Below, one piece after another: positions 1 to 13,639 of a stretch of DNA of 64,000 nucleotides. This stretch comes from Ailurus styani. Lineage: Eukaryota; Chordata; Mammalia; Carnivora; Ailuridae. The stretch is taken from NCBI GenBank assembly GCA_002007465.1, contig LNAC01000350.1, forward strand, positions 486,014-550,013. The letters run 5' to 3'. The notes under the pieces were generated by a model. That model saw only the letters and a list, made by a program, of their open reading frames with translations. It did not search any database and was not told where the DNA came from. The position numbers were made by a program, and so were the translations under genes. Each line of letters begins with the position of its first letter. The stretch's first letter is position 1.

Positions 1-1260
1 CTCTGTCTTTTCTCTGGATCGCTTTGCTCTGGCCTCTTCGTGAACTTTGCTCTAATAATTATTCCCTGAATCCTGCAGTTTCATCATCTCCCTACACGTA
101 GAAACACCTTAAATTCTTTCCCAGCCTGACTTCTAGAACAACATTCTCCTGATACCCCTGCTCCCTTCTCAGTTTCCTATGTAAACATGTCCTCTTCCAC
201 TCACCTTTTAAATGTTGGCATGCTTTACTTTTGGACTTTTTCTCTATACGTTACTCTTGACTGGAATCAGAGCCCAGGCACTGGGACCACTTCACTTCCT
301 CTACCCAAGCTCTAGCCAGTCAAACGTAGCGTGTGCTGCCCAGCCTTCTCCTCTCATTTGCTCTTCAAACCCAGAACTTTCTGCCTGGCCTCCTTCGTGC
401 CCTTTATGCCCCATTTATTACCCTTTCTCCAGATACACTCAGAAATTAAGCATTTGAATAATTATAAGATGATCTTTATATATCCCTGTGTGAAGTACTG
501 GGAAGATGAGCAAGGCATTTTTCCCTCTGGAAGGTAGGTAGAATGTGGGAGCAGCCATGAATCAGATGTCATTCAAACCATTAATGAAAGCAAATGGCTA
601 TAAAACCACACGTGGGAAGGATGGTGAAATGGCTGAAACGTAGTATAATAAGCAGTTGCTAATCAGGAGGAGTGAATATTTTCACCTTTTGAATTTTTTT
701 GCTTAAGTAGAATTTAAGCTTCTTGAGGTGAGGAATTAAAACCTAACACAGTGCTGTAGAGGACAGGCATTCAAGTGTTTGAAGAGTGAAGGGTTATAAT
801 GGTGGGTTAGGGTTTCCTACCTGTAAACTTTGCTATATCAGGTTTTATTTATAGTGCCATTTATACTTCGATGAATATATTTTTTTAAACTTTATTTTTC
901 CCATAAAGACAACTTTTATTTTTTTTCTTTACATAACTATTTTGGATATGCCTTATCTAGAATAAGAGAAAACAAGGATTTGGAAAGCAGAGTATCCCTT
1001 TCATTACAATTTCCTTTTTACATAACCTTTTTAAACTAGATTCAGATAACTGCCTGTCTCTCCTATCAAAGGAGTAGAGTTCTGCACCTTACAACAGGCA
1101 AAAAGGCTTTTAGAAAATAAAATATTTTAAATTGATCCATTATAATTTTTCAGTTTTCTTGAGTGCATTGGAAAGTGGGAAAAAAGAAGGGAGGAGGGGA
1201 AAATGGTACTTCAAATAACCCGACTGTAATAGCCTTAGTTAGGTTTAGTATACTATTTTT

Positions 1261-1630
1261 ATTTTTTCTCCAGACAGGTACAAAGGAGGTTCAAGTGCTC
1301 CGTGTGCCTGCTCTTCCATACCTTGATATATATATATATAGATATATATACACACACATATGTATATATATATATATGTGTGTGTGTGTATGTATATATT
1401 TAACTCCCAGGAATCCTGGCCAGTGTTTAAATATATATATATATGCATACATGTCTGCATGTGTGTGTGTGTATGTGTGTATGTAATTTTGTTTTTTCTC
1501 CAGACAGGTACAAAGGAGGTTCAAGTGCTCCAAGTGCATGCTTTTCCATACCTTGATACGTGTGTGTGTGTGAGTGTGTGTGAGTGTGTGTGTGTGTGTG
1601 TTTAATCCCAGTAATCCTGGCCAGTGTTTA
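1261..1630. repeat. Local duplication with diverged microsatellites
   Basis: Two units share a head (ttttttctccagacaggtac, at 1262 and 1492) and a tail (aatcctggccagtgttta, ending at 1429 and 1630). In unit 1 the middle is (TA)n with TG tracts (1325-1400); in unit 2 it is (TG)n interrupted by GAG (1559-1602). A second TA/TG tract (1431-1485) lies between the units. Confidence 0.9.
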
Positions 1631-2844
1631 TCTAAACTCTTTGAAGCATATGAAGTCCCAGTTATGCAATATAACCCTGGGCAACAACAAACAAGGCAGA
1701 AGCACATCTCCCAGAAATAATACTTGCTTATCAAGTATTATTACAAATAATGCTGTATCCCAAGTATTATATACACACACACAATGTATATTATGTACAT
1801 ATATTTTATTTGAAGTTTAAACTATCACAGAAGAACCCACAGAGATATGTAAACATATTGGTACATTAACTGTAAATTGCAGATTTAACATTTGGATCAA
1901 ATATGAAAAAATTGGCTTTATATACTGTCAGAGCTCAGCTCTGAGTACCTGACATCTTGCTTCAAAGATAATCTCACTTTGGATGGTTAAGAGGAAAGCA
2001 ACATGAATTTTAAAGAAAATAAAAATAAAACTGATCTATTAAAATATTTGTTTTCCTTTATTATTTTATTTGAATGGAATAAGCATCCAAACTTCTAAAC
2101 CTTATTTAATTTTAGCTTGAAAACCTTTAACAGCCTAATTCTTAAACTTATATTCTAAATATAGAAAGTGCATAACACAGGTACGTATTAATTTTTAAAT
2201 GTCCATTCAACTTAGTAGGAAAAAAGCAATTGATGTGCTCCAGTAATAACTTCCACTTGTTTTTAACTTGTTTTATTAAAGCTTGCAATTCTATTTAATT
2301 GGCATGTAATTTAATTGCCACATAAGTTATTTAATTATATGCTATAAATGGAAAATATTGTTTATAGGCAATCACATCTCTTTTGTTAAAATCTGGAATA
2401 CTGGATCTCCCTCAATCTTGTGTTTATATTATTCCTTCATGCTGATTATTTGCATTGCATGATTGAGTTATATCACATATTAAATTGATTTTGCTATTGT
2501 TTATAGTCGGGTGTGTATGTGTGTGTTTGTACTTTTTATTCTATTTCAGTAATTCAGAGAGCCAAAATTTAACCTACTTTATTAATAAAAACAAAGGCCC
2601 AGAAGTTTCCTTCTTTATGGAAATTATAATGTCATGCTATCCATCCCGCTCAGCACGCCCTACCCTTCACTCTTGCCCTATTCTAACACATTAGTTCGAA
2701 GGCTTACCTTAGGTGTTATTTCTGTTTGGAATGCTGTTCTGACCCCACTAAATAGGTTAGATGGTTTTTCTCTGAGTTCCTTTTGCAGAATAACTAATAC
2801 AGAGTTAGACCCACCAAACCTGGTCTAGTCTTCCTCTTTCACTA

Positions 2845-3045
2845 GTGTGGCAACCTTGGGCCTTCATAAGCTTCAAGTCTCACGGTTCTAAATCAGGGAT
2901 AATAGTTACCTTACTAGTTGTTCTAAAAAATATAATAAATGCATCTTTCTGTGCCTTTCCACAATGTTGGCACATAAAAAGCCTGCAAAGAAACTTAGCT
3001 CTTTTCCATTAAGTACTCAGTAAATATATGTTGAATGAATGGGTG
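2845..3045 (+). repeat. MIR-like relic, sense
   Basis: Contains gataatagttaccttacta and ggcacataaaaagcctg, then ctcagtaaatatatgttgaa, the usual order of the 3' half of a MIR. Confidence 0.6.
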
Positions 3046-3062
3046 GATTACAGTTATCTGTT

Positions 3063-3102
3063 TTTCCCCCCAGCTTTATTGAAGTATAACTGACAATAAT
3101 TA
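3063..3102 (-). mobile_element. Short antisense L1 3'-end fragment
   Basis: The motif cagctttattgaagtataactgacaa matches the antisense end of older L1 3' UTRs (agctttattgagatataattgac) and lies between MIR-like and L2 relics. Confidence 0.55.
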
Positions 3103-3279
3103 TCGGCTGACTTGTCTGACTCCCACTGTTCTGTTTATCTGGGGATCCAAGGGTGGTCTTTTGTCTCATGAAAGGTAGAGAACAGCACCTGCCACATAGT
3201 ATGTGGTTGGTAAATTGATTGAAAACCTCCCCCTTGCCCATCTGACTAAAAACCTAATAAATACTTCCAATAAACATCA

Positions 3280-3760
3280 TTCATTTAACATATTTGTTAA
3301 GCACCTACTCTGAACCAGGCACCATTCCACTCCCTGGCTATACATCCGTGACAGCCTGTGGTTTCATAGCGTTTGGATTTTAGTGGAGAGAGGCAGTGAT
3401 AAACAGGTTAAAGTACATAGACTGTTGAGTGATGATAAGAGCTATACAGAGAACTAATGCAGAGTAAAGGGCAAGAGAATATTGAGAGCAGGTGCTATTT
3501 TATGTAGTGTGGTCATGGAAACCTTCCTGGGAAGGAGGGACCTAAAGGAAATGAGGGAGTCAGTGGTGCAGATGGATATCTGGACACAGCTTTCCAGGCC
3601 AAGGAGTAGTAGATGCAAAAGCCTTGAGGAAGGAACATCCGTGGTGTGTTTCAGGAAGAGCAAGGTGCTTTGCCTGGGGTGCAGTGAAGGAATGCGAGGG
3701 TAACAAAGGTTAACACCAGCAAAGTAATGGAGTCTTGCAGATCAGTGAAATGTTTAGATT
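3280..3760 (-). repeat. L2 relic, antisense
   Basis: Starts with the reverse complement of the L2 3' end (ttcatttaacatatttgtta, gcacctactctgaaccaggc) and continues through antisense L2 body (ggaaaccttcctgggaagga, gatgcaaaagccttgaggaa). Confidence 0.75.
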
Positions 3761-4439
3761 TTCTAAAATATAAACATTTTGAATCTGAGTTAGATAGGAA
3801 AAAACATATCCATTAGCATTTGGATATAGAGGTAAAAACCCTCTGCTACCCAAAGCAGAAAGTGGTTTATACAAGGAGTAAGTGCATGCCCTTGTCTGAT
3901 AGTGGACACAGCATATTCCTTGGATTTATTTTGACAGCAAGGGAAATCATGGCCTCTTTTGCATTATATTTAATTTCAATTTATAATTATAGGCGTTCGT
4001 CTAAAAATTCCAAACTTCCTTTGAAAGCACATTCTAGTGATCCAGATTTCCCAAGGCCCTGGGTGTGTTTTTTTATGGGAGTATTTAATCGCACTGTTGA
4101 TACAAATTGGTGTCTCTGGGCCCTTGTTTCCAAATTGCATTCATTAAATGTTTTCAGGTGCGATCAATATTTTTTTGAAAGTCTCCAAATTTAGTTTGTA
4201 AAATTGCATGCTTGGATTGTGGAGCAATTATCCTCTCATATGTTGAGAAATATTTTAACTCTTTCCTAAGACCACATACAAAGAGAAAGAAGACATCTAC
4301 ATTAAAAGGTGGGGCTTTCTCTCTTCATTTAAGGAAAAGAAATCTTCCTTTTATTTTGAGCCATATAAGCATAAAACATAATTTTTTTTTCTCAGAGTCC
4401 ACATTTAAACGCGCTCTCGTACTGGCTGATGATAGTCTT

Positions 4440-5015
4440 TCCTAAAACACTCTGTACTTCACCCATCCATATTCCCTGCCCAGTTCAGCTTCTCTTCCAT
4501 TTTAGCAGCTTCCTACTTGACCGAACTTTAGTCTTCCTCCCTCCCTCCACCCTGGAGCCAGGATGATTTTTCTAGTGGAAAATCTGTTCCTATCACCGTC
4601 ATGCTTACGTCTTCCAGTGGATCCCTGCAGCCTGGATCCTGGAACCCACACTTCTTAAGCTAAGCTTCCAAAGCCCTTTTGGGTTGGGGCCCTGTGTGGT
4701 GTCTTAGCCACAGCTCTCTCCATCCTCTCTCTTCTTCTCCAGGTGCCTGAAATAACTTTTGGGCAGTAAACACACACTGTCAGCCTCTCAGCCTTGCACA
4801 CATGCTGTCCCCTTACTTTCCCATGTACGACACTTTCCCCACTGCATGTTCACTTCCTGCCTTGTTACCTCACAAAAACTGTTCATCCTTCAAGACTTCA
4901 GGATCCCCACCTGTGGGAGGTCGCCCTTGATGCACGAGAGCGGGTTGGCTCTGTGGGCCCCCCGGAGCATCTTATGAACACCCAACCTAACTCTAGGTGC
5001 GGACATCCTCGATTG
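4440..5015 (+). repeat. L2-like relic, sense
   Basis: C/T-rich stretch with L2-like phrases (cttccagtggatccctgcag, cttcctgccttgttacctca). Divergence is high and limits are approximate. Confidence 0.45.
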
Positions 5016-5924
5016 TAATCTCTATAGATAGGTGTGGAGATAAAGAGAGACCTGAAGAATCAGACCTTCCCCTGTCAGTAGCCTTGGGAACTGTGACAGA
5101 GCCTGGGGCAACACCAGGTATTCACAAAAGATGGGTTGGTTGGAATAAAAGCTATCTGGAGGACCCTCGTCTCAATTCATTTTTTGCTGCTGTTGACGAA
5201 ATGCAGTTTGTTCCTCACCAGAAGGTGTCACACTAACTCCATGTTTTCAGCACCGTTTTTGGCTTTCCAGCTTTGCTCTAACGTATTAATTGGGCTGTTA
5301 TGGGAAGGAGATGATAATTTAGGCACTGTTTACAGAATAAAACTGATTTAACCTTCAGTTTTTCTGTGAACACTTTTTTCCAAACCCAGCGTTCCAACTG
5401 AAATTGCCAAAGTAAAAAGGAAGACTTCAAATTTAAAAAATGATTAGAGTGAAATAAAAATTCAAGATAGGCCATCAAGTGAAGAACACAGGAAAAATGC
5501 GAAGCACAAAATCAACACCTCGGAATGGTAATGGCCCAGTAATAGCTACAGCTACACAACTGTTTCCTTCCATCTCAAGCAAAACGCAAATTGTGTTTGG
5601 TATTTGAGCAAAAGTGCTGAAAGGAAAAACAAGGCCCAGAATGAAATGTGCCTTGTTTGTAGGGTTTCTTTAACTTGGAAGAGCTCAAGATCCTGAGTAA
5701 ACAACTCTTAATCATGGAGCCATGAACATTATACATGCAACACTTTTACACCGGAACCGGAGGAGACAGAGACGCAAACAGGAAAGGAAACGTGAGGAAA
5801 TGATAAATGCCCTTTGAAGGTATGAAGACATAAGTGAAAAGAGGTTTTTTTTTAAAAAAAAAAAAATAAGAAAGTGCCCAGGTCCACATCACTGAATACT
5901 TGTAGCTCAGAGCAATAAAGAAAG

Positions 5925-6085
5925 TAGAGAGTCCTTGGAATCAGAAGATCTGGGTTATGGACTCCAAAATGTACTAGCGGTGTGACCCAGGGCCACGTAG
6001 ATCTGACCTCTCAGGCCATCTGTGTTTCCAAACGTAAAATAAAGCTTATCTTCAGTGTTGTGAGCGTCCAATAAGATAACCCACA
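5925..6085 (+). repeat. MIR, sense
   Basis: Shows gtccttggaatcagaagatc, gtgtgacccagggccacg and ataagataacccacatgaac in MIR order. Confidence 0.65.
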
Positions 6086-9000
6086 TGAACACGATTCATG
6101 TTCTTTAAAATGCTACATTAACATAAAGCAGTCGTATAGGAGAAAAGTGAAGCTAACGTGTATTGAGCGTGTTTCCCTGTGGCAGGTGAGTGCTGGGCAC
6201 TGCACATAAACACGCCTTCGATTTCTTCTGGTGGGGCGAGATGCTCTTCCAGTCAATGAACTGCAGCCACAGCCCCCTCCTGCCCGTGTCCCCTTTCTTT
6301 CTTGGCCCTGTCACCGTGTTCCCATAAGTTCCCCTTAGATACAGTAATCATGGATATCGTTACCCATCCCTAATCATTGAAGGAGCTTCACAAGGGGTGA
6401 GCTTTATTAGAACTGGTGACTTGTGGTGGTGCTGAGTAAGAAAGCTCTGCATGTGTTTGCCAACAAATGCCTGGTAAAAAGCTTTCTTTTGAAGGAAAAA
6501 GACGTAAAAGAGTTTGCCATCAGATCAAGAATACATATGCCTTTTAGACTTTATCGGGTGAATAGATGAGACTGTTTTTCCCGAAAAGGTTTCTTCTATT
6601 ACTGGGTAAAACCAATTTTGGAAGATAACACTTCGATACAGCTGGAATAACCTTGCCCTGGATGTGCTCTCAATAAATGTTTACCAAAGAAATTAAGATT
6701 AGTCCCTATACCTGACAATATTAGCAATATGTATGTCTAAGGTTATTGTTTTCAATACATGAACAGAATTATAACTTGTTTAGTAGTTTGTGATTTTCAT
6801 TCCAGAAATAACTGGATTTGGACAGGCAAGATAGGCTTTCTGGCATGTACATATTTTTGGATGCACTGGGGAGTCAAGAGGGTTATTATTCTAATGAACA
6901 TCATGTGGCCTGGGTAAAAAAGAAGTAGCAAAAAAGTAAAATAAAATAAAATAGTGAAAGAGTAAGGAAATTCCAAGATCTTACTCAGCTTAAGGTATAG
7001 AAAGCAAACCCTAAAGCAGTATGTGTCCTCAATTTGATCCTTTTATTTGTCCTTAACCTTTATATAGGTCATATTTGAGGTATTTGCTGCTAAAAAAAAA
7101 CCGAATAATGCAAGAAATTAAACTTTCATCCTAAAAAATTTGTAGGAGTTTGGACCAGTATCACACAAACACTGTTGGAATTTTAGCAATCTATGCAATG
7201 GCTTAAACTCCCATAGATTTTCTTGTGTACTTCAGCAAAATTTCATTATTACCGTGACTGTTGAACTGAAACTATCGCCAGTTACTAAAAAGGCAGGGCA
7301 AATATTATGTCAATTGCTGATTAGTAGCTCTACTCCTTGACAAGTTTACCAGTGTTGCTATTTGATGTTTTCTACAGAGTGGAATTAATGTTCTTCCAGG
7401 AGGCAACGGTAATGAACTAAATTTCACATCCACAGAGGAGACTGGACAGCAGGGCCGTCTTGCACTTTGGTCTTTATCTGTAATCAGATGCTTTATCTCC
7501 AAAAATCCTGTCTGTCAAGTTCCCCCAAATAAGCTGGATTTATTAATACAGGTTGTTACTTCTCGTTCCGATAATGAGCTGCACTACTGGTGGTTGCTCA
7601 AAGAACCACAGAAAAGCAGAGCAGAGGACCTGTCATTAGATAGCAGACTACACAGGCAGTGGGAATTGGATATGGCTTTTAACTCTGTGCCATTGATAGT
7701 AATTTTTGGTTGCTTGCCTGATATGCCTGAGGCAACTAAAAACATCACCTTTGCTTTTATTCAGGCTAATTGTCAGCCTGTACAGTGGGGCCCAATTTGA
7801 GAAGTGATTGACAACTGGGTATACGTCCTCAGGTAGATGACCTTCCAGTTCATAGTCATTAGCACTCAGTCACTCAGGGATGGCCTGCCCCCAAAGACAT
7901 TAGCAGAGCCCAGCCCTCAGATGAGACCAGAGAGCTCTGGGAGGAGCAGCAGCTCATCCTCAAGCAGGTGTTCACCATTCTTGTTGCATCATTGACCATC
8001 CCTGTGCAGGAAAAGCTGGATGGCTCAGGTCCTCTTGGTGACCTTGTGTGACACCCATTTGTGTGGGGGGGGTGGTTCAGGCTCGACGCCATCTGGCCTG
8101 ATTTGGCCAGCCGTTTCATCATGTGGCTGTTCTCCCCGTGGATGGATTTCTCTGAATAGCAGAGTGTGTCAAGCCTTCGCTAAGTAAGTGAAAAACAGTG
8201 TATAAACCCTGATGTTGCTCATCACATTTCTTCTCCGTCTAAGAGAATTGTAAAGACTGCCTCTCTATGACTTGTCTGTAATTTTAGGAAACCACATGAT
8301 TATAAAATAAGTTGCTGTAATACCTACATATCACATCCATCACCTTTACAGTCCAACCATGTCTCAAACTGTTTTTTGTTCATGTATTCTTTTTAAACAC
8401 ATTTCCCCACACAGTGAAACAATCATTCTGTCCCTGTCACTTTCTTCGGTGCTTCTAGTGCTCTGTTGTTTAACCAAACTTATATCAAAACTAAAATCTA
8501 TATGAACAAGTTGTCAGGGCTTGCATCTAAAAACAGGGCTTCTGTCAGGTGCACTGTATACTGAAGGCTCAGACCTTAGGGAAAGACAGTAAATTATACA
8601 GTAAACAACACTTTCCCCCCAGTTTGAGGGAAAAAAATCTGAGGCATGAAAGCGTTCATGAGGGTCTTCTCATGGTCTTCCCATCTCTGCCTTTGCTGAA
8701 CTTCCTTAGATAAATTTCCCTTTGACAGGGGCTGAAGTTGCCTGAGGATCCTGTGGCCTTCCCAGATCTGTGACGATATCCAGAAAGGGACACCCAGGAA
8801 CTCAGGCAAGACAGGGAGGGGAAGCCTCTCATCCTTCACACCCTGCTGAGCAACCTCATGCGGGGGCAGAAACCTTCATCCAGTCTCCCTTAGATCTCCC
8901 CACCAACATAGTTTTCTCTACTTTCTTTATCTTCAGTTGCCCCGTAGATATTTGCTGGCTCATGTGAGGACATAAATGCATGCACGGGCTTCCCACTAGC

Positions 9001-9436
9001 TTTGTGTGAAGGGTCAGCCTTCCTGCAGCTTCTGGCAGATTTCTAACCACAGATAATTTTTATTCAGCATGATAATGTTCTGAAAATTTGAAAATTTCAC
9101 CAAAAACATCTGACTTTTTAGCCTCTTTGGAAAAATAAGCTATGGCAATTCTAGAAAGCATTTCTAGAAGGCAACGAGCTGCTGAGCCTGGGAGCAGCTG
9201 CCTTGTGAAACTGGACTATTAGACTCCGCCATGCAGTCTCATCTGTACAGGCCTCTCACTCCCTAGAGTCTTACATTTTTTTCTCCTTTCGAGTTTTTGA
9301 CTCCTGGTTTAAAACCATAAGAAGGAACAGAAGCATTCTAGATTAAACATCTCTCTCACAGTGGAGTTGGCAGAACTCATTAATACACAGAGCAGTGTTA
9401 GGTTTTTAATTTTTATTCTCATTCCCTTTTTTAAAA

Positions 9437-9621
9437 TTTTTATTTATTTTAAGATTTTATTTATTTATTTGAGAGAGAGAGCATGAGCAGGAGGAGGGGC
9501 AGAGGGAGAAGCAGACTCCCTGCCGAGCAGGGAGCCTGATGTGGGACTTGATCCCAGGACCCTGGGATCATGACCTGAGCCAAAGGCAGCTTGTTAACGT
9601 ACTGAGCCACCCAGGTGCCCC
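9437..9621 (-). mobile_element. CAN SINE (tRNA-Lys-derived), antisense
   Basis: Reading the minus strand gives the CAN SINE head (ggggcacctgggtggctcag), its body and an A-rich tail (aaataaataaataaaatctt). Flanking copies of tctcattccctttttt and tctcactcccttttt form an imperfect target-site duplication, so this copy is older than those at 16023 and 56820. Confidence 0.9.
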
Positions 9622-10377
9622 TCTCACTCCCTTTTTAAATTGTGGTTCTTGGGTCATGAAGGAATAAAAAATAAAACCGCTCCTTTACTGTAACATATAC
9701 TCTCTGGGGCTATTTGCTTAGCTACACAAGACCTGAAAGGAGCTTTGAAATTTTCACATGTAAAAGTTGGATCAAGCACCTTATATAAGGCCTCACCCTC
9801 CCATAGAGAGAAGGTAAATGGGGTTTCCTTCTTCCAGGGCTGGTGGAGGTTCATAGCAAATTGTCACAGTCTCTATCCTAGAAGAAGCCTTGCAATCCAT
9901 TTAGCTCAGTATAACTCTATGTGAAGATCTCTAAAACATTTGATTCCCCTTCCTGATCATTTCTCAGGATAAGGAACTGTCTACCATCAAACATTGCCCA
10001 TTCTATTTTTGGAAACATTCTCTATAATATGGGTGTAAAGTATGCCCTTACTCATAGGATTGTTGCAATAGAGTTTCTAATCGTTGCTTCTTTCTAGAAA
10101 GTTCTTTTACTGAGCCAAAAATCATCTTACAATTTCTCCTAATTATCTACCATGAAACTTCTAAGTCTCTTCTCTCTTCTGCATCAAACCCTTTTAAACA
10201 TTTGATGGAGCTGATACTCTCCATATTCGTATCATGCTTAATTTAGATGTCACCAGTTATTTCAATGGTTTCTTCTATAAATGACTTCCAGTGTATTCCC
10301 TGTCTCAATAAACATACTTGGAAATTGCATTTTTAGTTTATTTTTTTTACCTTCTGCAAATATTTAAGCTCTTTTAT

Positions 10378-11118
10378 TTTTTTGAATGTTTCAAGTTTTT
10401 ATTTTAATTCTAGTTAATTAACATATAGTGTAATAATATTAATTTCAGGAGTAGAATTTAGTGATTCATCGCTTACAACACCTGATGCTCATCACAACAA
10501 GTGCCCTCTTTACTACCCCATCACCCATGTAGCCCCCCGCCCCGTGCCCATCTCCCCTCCAGTGACCCTCAGTTCTCTATAGATAAGAGTCTCTCTTATG
10601 GTTTGCCTTCCTCTCTTTGTTTTTTTTTTTCTTTCCAATATGTTCATCTGTTTTGTTTCTCAAATTGCACGTATGAGTGAAATCATGCAGTATTTGTCTT
10701 TCTCTGACTGACTGACTTCACTTAGCGTAATACCCTCTAGCTCTATCCATGTTGTGTCAAATGGCAAGATTTTATTCTTTCTGATGGCTGAGTAAAATTC
10801 CGTTGTGTATATATATATATACCACCTTCTTTATCCGTTCATCAGTTGAGGGACACTTGGGCTCTTTCCATAATTTGGCTGTTGTTGATAATGCTTCTAT
10901 AAACATCGGGGTGCATATGCCCCTTTGAATCAGTATTTTTGTATCTTTTGGATAAATATCTAGTAGTGAAATTGCTGGGTCGTGGGGTAGCTCTATTTTT
11001 AACTTTTTGAGGAACCTCCATACTGTTTTCAAGAGTGGCTCCACTAGTGTGTCTTCCCACCAGCAGTGTAAAAGGGTTCCCCTTTTTCCACATTCTCACC
11101 AACACTTGTTGTCTCCTG
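10378..11118 (-). mobile_element. Truncated carnivore-type L1 3' end, antisense
   Basis: The minus strand encodes an L1 ORF2 C-terminal segment ([20 protein letters not shown] ... KLWKEPKCPSTDERIKKVVYIY), then the carnivore 3' region with gagaaacaaaacagatgaac and a 3' end near 10378. It is 5'-truncated at about 11118. The reading frame carries changes and breaks, so it is a dead copy. A short (TA)n at about 10805-10821 sits at the usual place in the ORF2 3' end. Confidence 0.9.
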
Positions 11119-11974
11119 ATAATTGCATTTTTAAAAGTAACTCTTTTATTTTGAAACGTTGACTGTAATGCCCAGGCATAAGTGAAACAGGCTTTTTTCT
11201 ATCTTAGTTTCAGCAGAGGTTCCGTAGGCAGAGACTAAAACAGTAGATGTCAGTAGGGCTCCCAAGCTGCACAACTGCAGGGGGCGCCATTCACGTCATG
11301 GTCTACATGAGCAGTATGGCCTGGAGTCCTGCATGACCCTGTGCGACTCTGCATGACATTCCTAGACGCTTCCTGGAGAGAAGTGCTGGACACCCACATA
11401 TGTGTTAGCCCATCACTTACCACCAGGGTGTGAGAAAGAAAATTCATTGCAAGAAGGAAGAAGCTGGTGCTGAGGATTTCTCTCGTAAGTGTGTCGCTAG
11501 CTCCCTGCTCCCACACCCACCTGTCACGGATAAGAGGGAATGCTTTCCTTTTACCTTAAACCAGATGAGAAAGGCTTCTAGAGCACACCTCAGAGAGCTT
11601 TGACCTCGCTTCTGAATTTGGGAAAATGCGGTGAATGATTATCTACCTTGAACTATGACTCATGCATGGAAACTCAGTGTTCCAGACGTGATCCTGTCAA
11701 AGCGAAATATAGAAGAACTTGCACATCGGAGACTATAAACCAGTATCGCATTGATCTTTTTAGTTTTGAGATCACATTGATCTCAAAATTGCCTTGTATT
11801 GAATTTCCAAGCAACCGTCCAGGTATTTTTCATACAGACTGTAATTCAGTTAGATATCTTGATATTTTAGATGTGCAAATGATTTTTTTGCGGTTAAATC
11901 AGAACCAGCTTGCTACAGAGGCAGATCATTCAATGTGGATTTAGAGTGCCTTGCTTTATATTTTTGTCTTCTTT

Positions 11975-12415
11975 GTTGGTGAACCCATTAATCTCTTTGA
12001 GCCTCGATTTTCTCATCTATGCCATGAGAATAAAGGTACTTCCTCACCTTCCCCATCCTCAGAATTATGAGAATTTAGTGAAGTAATGTGAATGTATTGT
12101 TCGCATTTCGGAAAGACTCCATAAATGGTTCCCTTCTGCTTTCATGATGACACCCTCAATTTGTATCATTCCCAGACACCCTGCAGGGGACAGTATAACA
12201 CAGGGGCTGAGAGCCATTGCTAAGGAGGCGTCACCACTTAAACAGCAGGTAACTCTAGGCAAATTCCTTCAATTCTTTGCTTAAGAAGAATTTCTCTGTA
12301 AAAAGGGGGAAATAATAGTATTTGAGTATAAGATGAGACATGACATTTAAATTACTTTAGCACAGAACCTGGCACATGGCGTATATTCAGTAACTTAAAA
12401 TTGTCATTACTGCTG
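11975..12415 (+). repeat. Two MIR relics, sense
   Basis: The first copy (11975-12100) has ctttgagcctcgattttctc and catctatgccatgagaataa. The second (12190-12415) has aggtaactctaggcaaattc, gcacagaacctggcacatgg and tattcagtaact. Both follow the MIR core in sense orientation. Confidence 0.7.
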
Positions 12416-13639
12416 TAACTCTAAGGGCTCCTTATTTTCTTTGATGACAAGGCCTATAACTGTTCTCCAGAAATCTGAACAGAAGGTCTCTTTGAAACAC
12501 CCTTGACCACTGTGCTTGCTCTGCGGACAACTGAGTGCCTATAATTCAGGCTGAAAATGACTGGTTGGTGTCCAGCAGAGGGAGGTAGAGGGAGGAATGC
12601 CCACAGAATGCCATTTTGCTGGTTTCTCATTCATTTTGACCCACATGTTTTACTAAAATCTCTTGACAGTCCTCGGAGATCTATCCTCCCCAAAATTCAA
12701 GGGGTGCTCTGTCCCCCAAAGTGACAAGGTTGCTTTGATTCAGTCACTTTCATTTCATTCATTAGCTCTTCCTTTTATCGAATTAACTAAAAAGTTGTCT
12801 GTGTTTCTGCTGTGCTGCGTCCCAGAACCTCTCTGGACTGTACAGGATAACCTGGGTTATTAGGAACTAAGTTGCAAAGAGAGAGAAAAAGGTTAATTTA
12901 GGCTTGTCCTGGCCAAAATTCGAGATTTGGGATATAGTGGCATTTAGCAACCTTTATATAACCAAGAATTCCTTGTACACTTCTTTTTTTAACTTTGTAC
13001 TGGTAGAAATATTTATTGAAACTGAGTCACAAATCTATATAAAATGCAGTTTATTAATCTCATAGATACAAAAATATTTTATTCAAAATTATTTTCCCAG
13101 ATTATACAAAGATTTGAGTTTATGGCTTAACACCGTAACATTTTTTAGCTCTCTCTCCTTTTTTTTTTTTATCATTGATTCATAAGCATCAATAGCGGTC
13201 CTTGTAAATCATCATAAGTGGACCAAAGCATATTATAGATTCTACCAATGTACAAATATACCACAATAGCAAGACCCATTATAAATTCTGATAAAAAGAA
13301 AAAAAAAGGGAACTTACTTTTATTTAGCTCTGGTCATACTGCCTTGTAAATATGTTATTTCTTCTAGACCTGTGAAAATCCTGAGAACAGATTGCAAACC
13401 CATATTATTATTTTAATAAACCCTTAGGAGTTGGGAACCCCAGATTAGAAATTGCCAGGTATGGCTTTAGCTAAGATCATTAAAACGAAATCATTTAGTA
13501 GGAAAGATGTTGTGTGTATTAAAGAAAATGATGATTTTAAACTCCAGATGATTTATTCCTTATTTGTTTCTTTAAGATGTTTATCTTAATTACTAATACA
13601 CTAATATGGTTTCACTTATGTAGAAGTGAAATAACTACT

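Noticed and set aside
1..300. Search for the 3' end of CRYZ, the expected upstream neighbour
   Set aside because: No sequence resembling a zeta-crystallin exon was recognised; the neighbour probably lies outside the window.
1163..1734. Open frames with His/Thr, Val/Cys or Ile/Tyr repeats
   Set aside because: They are translations of TA and TG microsatellites.
7861..8051. Frame without ATG reading ...ETRELWEEQQLILKQVFTILV... to a stop
   Set aside because: It looks protein-like but is only about 63 codons with an upstream in-frame stop, no start, no splice acceptor of note and no match I can name; a database search could revive it as a pseudogene fragment.
10772..11105. Minus-strand open frames with an L1 ORF2 C-terminal signature
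   Set aside because: These are remnants of a 5'-truncated L1 and are annotated as part of that element, not as a gene.
12960..13330. Possible antisense 3' UTR with AATAAA (from ttcaataaatatttctacca on the minus strand)
   Set aside because: There is only a short A-run, no coding remnant and no target-site duplication; the AT-rich context makes AATAAA common.
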